A stretch of DNA of 38,602 nucleotides from Erysipelotrichaceae bacterium (lineage in GTDB: Bacteria > Bacillota_I > Bacilli_A > Erysipelotrichales > Erysipelotrichaceae), in the NCBI GenBank assembly GCA_015058955.1, contig SVBJ01000018.1:1-38602 (forward strand), written 5' to 3'. A program made the position numbers and the translations under genes. This document shows, in pieces, positions 6,269 to 12,459 of this stretch (the first letter of the stretch is position 1; every line of letters begins with the position of its first letter). The notes below the pieces were generated by a model. That model made no database searches and had not been told where the DNA came from. It saw nothing but the letters and a program-made list of their open reading frames with translations.

Positions 6269-7750
6269 ATGTTAACAATATCAATAGCGATGGATGAAAA
6301 CAAGGGCATCGGCATTAAGGGCCGGCTGCCATGGCATCTTAAGGAAGAACTGAAGCTCTTCAAAAGCAATACCGTTGGAAAGACCATTCTGATGGGTCAG
6401 ACAACCTATGACGGATTACCGCGTAAACTGAAGGACAGACATACCGTTGTCTGCTCAATTGATCCGGAATATAAGGTCGATGATCCTGATGCGGAAGTTA
6501 CCTATGATCTGATGAAGTTCCTTAATGAGAAGGAATTCAGTGATGATGAGGTCATCGTATGCGGCGGGGCTTCAATTTACCGTCAGGCTTATCCTTTCTG
6601 TCATAAGGCTCTTATCTCTTTTGTAAAGGGAGACTATGAAGTGGATACTCATTTCGACGTCTTTGACATGAATGACTGGGAAGTCGTAAAAGAAGTAGAA
6701 TATGAAGATTTCATCTACCGTGAAATGAACCGTAAAAGAAGCAGTAAGCGGATCTTTGTGACCGGATGCTGCGGTTACATCGGTTCCCATACGACAGTTG
6801 AACTTCTTAATGACGGATATGATGTTGTCGGTCTGGACAACTTCAGTAATTCCCAGCCGGAAGTACTGGACAAGATCACCAGGATCACCGGCAAGAAGAT
6901 CAGATTCTATGAGGGAAACATGCTCGACAGAGAACTGCTGGAAAAGATTTTTGATGAAAATGACATCGGAGCAGTAATTGACTTTGCAGCTTACAAGGCT
7001 GTCGGTGACAGTGTCAGAAAACCGGTGGAATACTACACCAACAATGTCAGCAGTGTTCTGGTGCTGTTAAGCGTCATGAAGGAAAAAAATGTCAGATCGA
7101 TCGTCTTCTCCAGTTCAGCTACCGTATATGGCGAAAACAATCCGATTCCATATGTTGAGACCATGCCTATCGGAGGCACGACCAACCCTTACGGTACCTC
7201 CAAGGTATTTGTTGAACAGATCCTCAAGGATCTCTGCTTTGCAGATAAGAGCTTCAATGCCTGCATATTAAGATACTTCAACCCTATCGGCGCTCATGAA
7301 AGCGGCCTGTTAGGCGAAAACCCTAATGGAGTACCGGCCAACCTGATGCCTTACATCGACAAGGTTGCCCTGGGAAAGCTGGAAAGACTGAACATCTTCG
7401 GTGATGACTATCCTACCAAGGACGGAACCGGTGTCAGAGACTACATCCATGTAGTTGACCTGGCCAAGGTCCACATCAAGGGACTCAAGAAGATCGAACA
7501 CAAAAAAGGCAGTTATTATGTCTACAACATCGGTACCGGTGTAGGCTACAGCGTTCTGGACATTGTCAGAGCTTATGAAAAGGTCAATGACATTACCATT
7601 CCGTATGTCATTGCACCAAGAAGACCTGGCGACCTGCCGGAATACTATGCTGATTCCAGCAAGGCTCAGAAAGAGCTTAACTGGCACACTGAAAAGACAC
7701 TGGAAGACATGTGCCGTGACTGCTACAGGTTCGTGCTGAACTGTAAATAG
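6269..7750 (+). CDS. Dihydrofolate reductase / UDP-glucose 4-epimerase fusion protein
   Basis: This 493-residue ORF joins two complete enzymes in one frame. Residues 1-156 are a dihydrofolate reductase: LPWHLKEEL gives Trp22 and acidic Glu27 (Asp in E. coli), Arg57 is conserved, and the NADPH-binding Gly-Gly lies at 99-100. Residues 161-493 are a full GalE: the Rossmann motif TGCCGYIGSH (165-174), SSSATVYG, the catalytic Tyr308-x3-Lys312 pair in NPYGTSK, and RYFNPIGAHESG. Only about four residues link the domains and there is no ribosome binding site before the GalE part. I chose ATG 6269, with GAGAGG upstream, over GTG 6254. The enzymes belong to folate reduction and galactose/UDP-sugar metabolism, which have no obvious link. 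Confidence 0.92.
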   Translation: MLTISIAMDENKGIGIKGRLPWHLKEELKLFKSNTVGKTILMGQTTYDGLPRKLKDRHTVVCSIDPEYKVDDPDAEVTYDLMKFLNEKEFSDDEVIVCGGASIYRQAYPFCHKALISFVKGDYEVDTHFDVFDMNDWEVVKEVEYEDFIYREMNRKRSSKRIFVTGCCGYIGSHTTVELLNDGYDVVGLDNFSNSQPEVLDKITRITGKKIRFYEGNMLDRELLEKIFDENDIGAVIDFAAYKAVGDSVRKPVEYYTNNVSSVLVLLSVMKEKNVRSIVFSSSATVYGENNPIPYVETMPIGGTTNPYGTSKVFVEQILKDLCFADKSFNACILRYFNPIGAHESGLLGENPNGVPANLMPYIDKVALGKLERLNIFGDDYPTKDGTGVRDYIHVVDLAKVHIKGLKKIEHKKGSYYVYNIGTGVGYSVLDIVRAYEKVNDITIPYVIAPRRPGDLPEYYADSSKAQKELNWHTEKTLEDMCRDCYRFVLNCK

Positions 7751-7756
7751 ATTACT

Positions 7757-7793
7757 GAGACTGAAACAGAGGTTTTGTTTTGGTCTTTTCTTT
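7757..7793 (+). terminator. Probable weak terminator after the fusion gene
   Basis: A stem of about ten pairs (7758-7767 with 7777-7786, two G-T pairs) is followed by TTTTCTTT. It lies between the fusion gene and the next one and may reduce rather than stop read-through. Confidence 0.45.
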
Positions 7794-7809
7794 GAAGGGG
7801 GTAATTAAG

Positions 7810-8235
7810 ATGAAGATATACATAGCAGCGCCGCTGTACTGTGATTATGAAAGAGAATATAATCTGACCATTGATGAACTGCTGAGAAAGAACGGATATG
7901 ATACCTATCTGCCGCAGAGGGATGGCGGAGTGGTAAGTGAGATGCCTGATTACATTGACGGGATCCCCAAGGACCGTTATGTCTTTGAAAAGGACATTGC
8001 TGCGATGAACAGCTGTGATGTCTTCCTGTTTCTGCTGGATGGCAGAGTACCTGATGAGGGAGCCTGTGTGGCTCTGGGATATTTCCACGGTACCAGAAAG
8101 CCGGCAGTGGGACTGAAGACCGACAGTCGTACTCTGTGTCAGGGGCTGGATAATCTGATGATCCGCATGGCTTTGAACAGAATATGCACTGATAAAGGGG
8201 AACTGCTGCAGTATCTGGCTGAATTAAGCCGATAA
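7810..8235 (+). CDS. Nucleoside 2-deoxyribosyltransferase-like protein lacking the usual catalytic Glu
   Basis: This 141-residue protein matches the nucleoside 2-deoxyribosyltransferase family by its YIAAPLY start, the FLLDGRVPDEGA segment and the LGYFHGTRKP segment. Family enzymes exchange purine or pyrimidine bases on deoxyribose, or hydrolyse deoxynucleoside monophosphates, through a Glu nucleophile in a motif such as ELGYA. Here that position is Ala88 (codon GCT at 8071-8073), so activity is doubtful or uses another residue. I used ATG 7810, which follows AAGGGGG by 8 bases; an in-frame ATG at 7780 lies upstream of that site. The next gene follows by 12 bases, suggesting a shared transcript. 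Confidence 0.82.
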   Translation: MKIYIAAPLYCDYEREYNLTIDELLRKNGYDTYLPQRDGGVVSEMPDYIDGIPKDRYVFEKDIAAMNSCDVFLFLLDGRVPDEGACVALGYFHGTRKPAVGLKTDSRTLCQGLDNLMIRMALNRICTDKGELLQYLAELSR

Positions 8236-8247
8236 GGGAGGAAAAAC

Positions 8248-8586
8248 ATGGAACTGAATGTATACGAACAGTATTTTGAAGCACAGGGTGTGTTCTCTGA
8301 AGTAGAAAGAAAAGGTGCCTTGGTAATGCTGGTGAGTGACAGCGAACGGGGAATGATCACCTATAAGGCTGCAGTAACCTTCTTCCCGCACAGGGATGAA
8401 GAAGACTATGCCATATCATACGATGCTTACTTTGAAAAGTTCATTTACGAAGGCAAGGGCAGAAGATCCAGAAAAAAGGAAGCTGCATATCTGGAACAGC
8501 TTCCGGAAATAATAGATCAGCTGGCTGAGGAAAACGGGGCAGAAGTATTCTGGGATAAGCCGTTAAGAGAAGCCAGAAGAGGATAG
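8248..8586 (+). CDS. Hypothetical protein, 112 residues
   Basis: I do not recognise this protein. It is supported as a gene by a strong GGGAGG site 6 bases before the ATG, by its 12-base distance from the preceding gene, and by a terminator-like hairpin after it. It is small, soluble and has mixed charge, with no membrane segment or signal peptide. It has a basic patch (GKGRRSRKKEA) near residue 72, followed by a probable amphipathic helix (AAYLEQLPEIIDQLAEENG). Position suggests co-expression with the deoxyribosyltransferase-like gene, but no function can be given. Confidence 0.7.
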   Translation: MELNVYEQYFEAQGVFSEVERKGALVMLVSDSERGMITYKAAVTFFPHRDEEDYAISYDAYFEKFIYEGKGRRSRKKEAAYLEQLPEIIDQLAEENGAEVFWDKPLREARRG

Positions 8587-8599
8587 GAAAGACAAAACT

Positions 8600-8630
8600 G
8601 CTTATTTGCGTAATTATAATGAGCGTTTTT
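8600..8630 (+). terminator. Probable intrinsic terminator
   Basis: A 7-bp stem (8600-8606 with 8618-8624, one G-T pair) with an 11-base loop is followed by G and five T residues, 14 bases after the preceding stop. Confidence 0.5.
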
Positions 8631-8650
8631 CTCTGAGGCGGTTTATTCAA

Positions 8651-8681
8651 TTGACGCAGGTAAAAGAAGGATGCTTATATA
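8651..8681 (+). promoter_or_regulatory. Weak promoter candidate for the Nif3-like gene
   Basis: TTGACG at 8651-8656 is followed at 19 bases by TATATA (8676-8681), or at 17 bases by CTTATA. The position after a terminator and 33 bases before the start codon is right, but the match is imperfect. Confidence 0.3.
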
Positions 8682-8713
8682 AAAATGGAAATAACAGACG
8701 GAGAGGTAATAAC

Positions 8714-9550
8714 ATGAAGATCAGTGAGATTATTGAAATCGTAAAGAAAAACTGCAAGGGATATGGCGAGATCGATGACGAAAAGACCAGAGACAAGGTC
8801 CTGTACGGTGAAACCGATAAGGAATGCACCGGCATCGTGACCACCATCTATGCCAGTGTTGATGTCATCAGAAAGGCCCATGAGCTTGGCGCCAACTTCA
8901 TCATTGCCCATGAGGCATGTTTCTGGAATCATGGCGACCATACTGACTGGCTTAAGGACAACGAAACCTTCAAGCTGAAGAAACAACTGCTGGACGAAAC
9001 CGGCATAACAGTATGGAGAGACCATGACTACATCCATTCAGGCGTGCTGCATGACGGCAAGTATGTAGACGGTATCTTCTATGGACTGGCTTATGAGATC
9101 GGCTGGCTGGATTACGTAACCGGCAATGACGGAACTCCGAGGATCTTTGACATTCCGGAGACCCCTACCAGAGAAGTGGCTCAGTATCTGATGGAAAAGA
9201 TGAACCTGAAAGGCATGAAGACCATGGGTAACCTTGACGGTACTACTAAAAGGGTATATCTGCCGTTCCATATCATCGGACCGGCCGATAACGGGGAGCT
9301 GGCCTTCATTGAGGAAAATCACGTTGATACCATTCTGTGCATGGAGATAACGGACTTCACCGTAGCCATTTACATGAGAGACGGCGCTCAGCTGGGACTG
9401 GATAAGACCGTACTGGCTGCCGGGCATTTCAATGTTGAGGAACCGGGCATGAAGTGGCTGGCCCAGCAGCATCTTCCGGGATTACTGCCTGGCATTAAGA
9501 TCGATTATGTTCAGGCCGGTGATTCCTACACGATGATCCACAGACGGTAG
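8714..9550 (+). CDS. Nif3-like dinuclear metal center protein (DUF34)
   Basis: This 278-residue protein fits the Nif3/DUF34 family, toroidal hexamers that hold two metal ions per subunit. Visible landmarks are the His-containing IIAHEACFWNHGDHTDW segment near residue 60 and the C-terminal AAGHFNVEEPGM segment, which supplies the second metal-binding His/Glu pair. Some members are annotated as GTP cyclohydrolase I type 2, but the general function is unsettled. I used ATG 8714, which follows GGAGAGG by 7 bases; a longer in-frame reading from 8606 runs through intergenic sequence. The gene is monocistronic, flanked by hairpins on both sides. Confidence 0.85.
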   Translation: MKISEIIEIVKKNCKGYGEIDDEKTRDKVLYGETDKECTGIVTTIYASVDVIRKAHELGANFIIAHEACFWNHGDHTDWLKDNETFKLKKQLLDETGITVWRDHDYIHSGVLHDGKYVDGIFYGLAYEIGWLDYVTGNDGTPRIFDIPETPTREVAQYLMEKMNLKGMKTMGNLDGTTKRVYLPFHIIGPADNGELAFIEENHVDTILCMEITDFTVAIYMRDGAQLGLDKTVLAAGHFNVEEPGMKWLAQQHLPGLLPGIKIDYVQAGDSYTMIHRR

Positions 9551-9577
9551 TAATACCAACCATTTACGACATTTAAC

Positions 9578-9608
9578 GCGGATGTTTTGATTATTCATCC
9601 GCTTTTTT
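9578..9608 (+). terminator. Intrinsic terminator after the Nif3-like gene
   Basis: A perfect 7-bp GC-rich stem (GCGGATG with CATCCGC, 9578-9584 and 9596-9602) with an 11-base loop is followed by six T residues. Confidence 0.88.
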
Positions 9609-9612
9609 AATT

Positions 9613-9618
9613 TATAAT
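9613..9618 (+). promoter_or_regulatory. Candidate -10 box for the secreted phosphatase gene
   Basis: A perfect TATAAT lies 32 bases before the start codon at 9651 and directly after the upstream terminator. The -35 region falls in the terminator loop and is poor. Confidence 0.42.
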
Positions 9619-9650
9619 ATATTTAGGAAAGTCAGATAAGGTAAAGAATA

Positions 9651-10902
9651 ATGAAAAGGATCCTGGCGGCATTACTGGCATTAATCGCACTTATACCGTT
9701 TATAGGTGTTTTTACCAATGACCCGGAAACGCTGCCGCCGGAAGAACCTCCTGTAATTGAACCAGTTGAACCGGAACCTGATCCGGAGCCGGAAGTGATC
9801 GAGGAAAAAGTGGAGATAACACTGGTTTCTCCGGAAAAATGATCAGACCATGATACTGGTCAATGAAGAAATGCAGGAATATCTGTCCATCTATCACAGG
9901 GGAAGCGGACAGAATTACTACAGATATTTGACCGATCATTTCACCGGTAACCAGACCGTAAGCCTGAAATGGCAGATCAGTAAGGAACCGGAGTTTTCCG
10001 TTGTCTATCTAAGCAACAGAAATGACATGAAGGAAGCTGATGAAATGCTCTGCCGGGAAGATCATCTGGACATCTGTAACCTGTTTACGGGAAAGGATTA
10101 CTACTGGCAGATCTGTGCAGTTTATTCTGACTACGCGGTAATGTCGGAGGTCGGACACTTCCGTACGGAACCAACACCGAGAATCGTTCTGATAGAAGGG
10201 GTATCCAATACCCGCGATGTGGGCAGTTATTATACAGGATCAGGAATCCATCTCAATCAGGGACTGATCTACCGTACCGCATACGCTGACAATGTTACGG
10301 AGTTTGGCCGCAGGCAGGCCAACGAAGACCTGCACATAAAGACGGAACTCGATCTCAGAGATGCCGGGGAAAGCGGATCCCGTCTGGAAAAGAGCCCTTT
10401 GGGTGAAAATGTCCGATACATCAATGCCCCTGGCATACTTTATACCAATATTACAAAGGAAGCTTACTGGAAATCTGCTCTGAATATCTTCAGGGTGTTC
10501 GCGGATAGGGATAACTATCCGATACTGGTTCACTGCCGGGCCGGGCGTGACCGTACGGGTACGGCGATGATCGTTCTTTTGGGATTATGTGGGGTTCCGG
10601 AAGAAACAATTTATAAGGATTATGAACTGTCATTCTTCTCCCAGGCCGGTACCGAAATGCAGGAAGAAGGACGTGAAGTTGAGATCCTGCTGGGATATGT
10701 CAAAGATCTGATGAAGAACCTCTATAAGTTCGGCGATGAGAACACAACGCTGGCCGGCTGCTGCCGCAATTATCTGCTGAAGATTGGAATGACGGATGAG
10801 GAAATAGAAACGATCCGTCTGATAATGACGGGCAATGCAGGAATACAGCTGCCGCATAAGAAAACTGATGTCAGAATTCCTGAAATCAGAACATATGACT
10901 GA
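9651..10902 (+). pseudogene. Secreted tyrosine phosphatase, reading frame broken at an A5 run near 9835
   Basis: Two ORFs together make one recognisable secreted protein. The first (9651-9842, 63 residues) has a signal peptide or membrane anchor (LAALLALIALIPFIG) and a Pro/Glu-rich linker. It stops just after VEITLVSPEK. The second, open from 9835 in the +1 frame (first ATG 9850, no ribosome binding site), continues as KNDQTMILVNEEM with an Fn3-like region. It then forms a Y_phosphatase3-type domain with catalytic HCRAGRDRTGT (Cys codon 10534-10536). Skipping one A in the A5 run at 9835-9839 restores a single protein of about 417 residues. It may be a true pseudogene, a slippage-dependent gene or a sequencing error. 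Family members act on phosphotyrosine or phosphoinositides. Confidence 0.8.
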
Positions 10903-10928
10903 AAAAGACTGCCTTGGGGCAGTCTTTT
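10903..10928. terminator. Bidirectional intrinsic terminator
   Basis: An 11-bp perfect stem (10903-10913 with 10918-10928) with a TTGG loop ends in T residues on both strands. It separates the plus-strand phosphatase from the convergent minus-strand membrane protein gene. Confidence 0.9.
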
Positions 10929-10950
10929 CGTAGATTTTATATGAGGCCTG

Positions 10951-11445
10951 TTATAACAGTATTCTCAGGAAACTGAAAACACCGTAGCTGGCCAACGTCA
11001 GAATGACACCGGCCATTAAGACACCAAGGAATATTGACCGTAAGCCTTTTTTGAAGTCAAATTCCAGAATTGTGGCAACCAGTGAGCCGGACCAGGCACC
11101 GGTTCCCGGAACCGGAATGCCGACAAACATGGTCAGGGCAAAGAAACCGTATTTCTTTACTGTTTCGCTCTTGGCATGTAGTTTAGTTTCGTATTTGGTA
11201 AAGAAAGGCCCAAAGGTCTTGGTTGTTTTCAGCCACCGGACGATCTTCATGCCAAACAGCAGCAGAAACGGTACCGGCAGCATGTTGGAGATTATGCAGA
11301 TCGGCAGAACCTCATACCATGGCATTTTTCTGGCGGCGCCGAAGATGATGGCGCCTCTTTCCTCAATCAGGGGAATGAGGGATATCATGAACAGGGCGAA
11401 TCTGTCGCCCAGGACGGAGAAAAACGAGAACAGTTTCTGTATCAT
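10951..11445 (-). CDS. COG2426 small multidrug export family membrane protein
   Basis: This 164-residue integral membrane protein has four or five hydrophobic segments and the family signatures MISLIPLIEERGAIIFGA near the N terminus and GIPVPGTGAWSGSLVA near residue 110. The family (COG2426) is named for small multidrug export, but its transport role is weakly established, so function should be read with caution. The start ATG has GAGAGG 9 bases upstream. It begins 6 bases after the stop of the pseudouridine synthase gene, so the two are co-transcribed from the leaderless-type promoter at 12337-12365. The transcript ends at the bidirectional terminator at 10903. Confidence 0.85.
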   Translation of the reverse strand: MIQKLFSFFSVLGDRFALFMISLIPLIEERGAIIFGAARKMPWYEVLPICIISNMLPVPFLLLFGMKIVRWLKTTKTFGPFFTKYETKLHAKSETVKKYGFFALTMFVGIPVPGTGAWSGSLVATILEFDFKKGLRSIFLGVLMAGVILTLASYGVFSFLRILL

Positions 11446-11451
11446 TGTCTA

Positions 11452-12330
11452 TTACCTCTCTGCAAACAGTTTAAAGTCAGGATTATCGTTGTCTCTGACG
11501 GTTATCTTCTTGTTAGTAAACGGATGAACGAATTCCAGCTGGTAAGCCCAAAGGCCCATGTTTCTGATTTTTGTGGATGGGACACCGTAAAGAGCATCGT
11601 TGAGGATCGGGAAGCCATGATAGGACAGATGTACTCTGATCTGATGGGTTCTGCCGGTCAATAGACGGCACTTCATCAGCAGCAGATCATCCTTTACTTC
11701 CAGGATCTCGGCTTTGGTTATAGCCTGTTTACCGGTCTTGGAGACACGGTAAAGATTGTTGTTGTGGCGGTCAGCCCCGATGTTTTCATTGAAAGTATAT
11801 TTCTGATGAGCCTTGCCTTTGCCTTTGACGATGGCCAGGTAGGTCCTGGTGATCTTCCTTTCTTCCAGCTGCTTGTCAAAATAAGCCTGGAACAGAGGCA
11901 TCTTACAGAACATTATCAGACCGGTAGTCTCTCTGTCCAGACGGTGAATATATCTGACAGGTGCCTTAATATCATGGTTAATCAGATAACGGGCGGCCTG
12001 ATTGGCCAGGGAATCATGTTCGTCATGAACAATGATGCCGGCAGGTTTGGAAACGATGTAGAGCAGTTCATCTTCCCAGACAACCGTGCATTCCCTATCA
12101 TCCGGCCGGTAATCAGGTTCGTAGTGGTCCAGAATAAATGACAGTCTGTCATTTCTCACCATGGTGACATCGGTGTTCTTCACCGGCTCCCCGTTTAACA
12201 GCAGCTTGTGTTCGCTGGTAAGCAGGTATCTGTTCTTGCGGGAAATGCAAAAGGACTCCAGCAGGTCTGCCAGATTGGTTTCCTTATCGATCATCAGGTG
12301 AAGCATTCCGTTCTTAATGTTGTAATTCAT
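11452..12330 (-). CDS. RluA/RluD family pseudouridine synthase
   Basis: This 292-residue enzyme isomerises uridine to pseudouridine in rRNA or tRNA. An S4-like RNA-binding region spans about residues 13-70 (LLLNGEPVKNTD). The catalytic motif is RYIHRLDRETTG, with the active-site Asp in HRLD, and LLTGRTHQIRVHLSYHG is the second family motif. The exact target base cannot be told from sequence. The annotated ATG has no ribosome binding site and lies only six bases after a TATAAT box, so the mRNA is probably leaderless. Internal ATG codons at residues 9 and 13 are alternatives. It is followed by the COG2426 membrane protein gene. Confidence 0.9.
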   Translation of the reverse strand: MNYNIKNGMLHLMIDKETNLADLLESFCISRKNRYLLTSEHKLLLNGEPVKNTDVTMVRNDRLSFILDHYEPDYRPDDRECTVVWEDELLYIVSKPAGIIVHDEHDSLANQAARYLINHDIKAPVRYIHRLDRETTGLIMFCKMPLFQAYFDKQLEERKITRTYLAIVKGKGKAHQKYTFNENIGADRHNNNLYRVSKTGKQAITKAEILEVKDDLLLMKCRLLTGRTHQIRVHLSYHGFPILNDALYGVPSTKIRNMGLWAYQLEFVHPFTNKKITVRDNDNPDFKLFAER

Positions 12331-12336
12331 AACTAG

Positions 12337-12365
12337 ATTATATTTTCAGATCGTAAATCAGACAA
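12337..12365 (-). promoter_or_regulatory. Promoter placing transcription start at the RluA-type start codon
   Basis: On the minus strand, TTGTCT (12365-12360), a 17-base spacer and TATAAT (12342-12337) are followed after six bases by the ATG at 12330. Transcription would start at or next to the A of ATG, leaving no room for a leader. Confidence 0.7.
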
Positions 12366-12415
12366 GACAAAAAAAGAGAATGGTGTACATGATGGTCTGT
12401 CAGCTGATAAACGGG

Positions 12416-12421
12416 TATAAT
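12416..12421 (+). promoter_or_regulatory. -10 box for the GH3 beta-glucosidase gene
   Basis: A perfect TATAAT lies 38 bases before the GH3 ATG, and ribosome binding sites (GAAGG) lie in between. The -35 hexamer is poor, which may mean an activator or an alternative -35. Confidence 0.5.
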
Positions 12422-12459
12422 TAAGTCGGGTGACTGCAGAGAAAGAAGGCTGAAGGCAT

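Noticed and set aside
6713-6750. Separate GalE start at ATG 6725 inside the fusion
   Set aside because: There is no ribosome binding site before this ATG and no stop codon separates the two domains, so a single fused protein is the better reading.
7805-8284. 159-codon minus-strand ORF opposite the deoxyribosyltransferase-like gene
   Set aside because: The composition is that of an antisense shadow rich in His, Pro and Ser, and the plus-strand frame has family motifs and a ribosome binding site.
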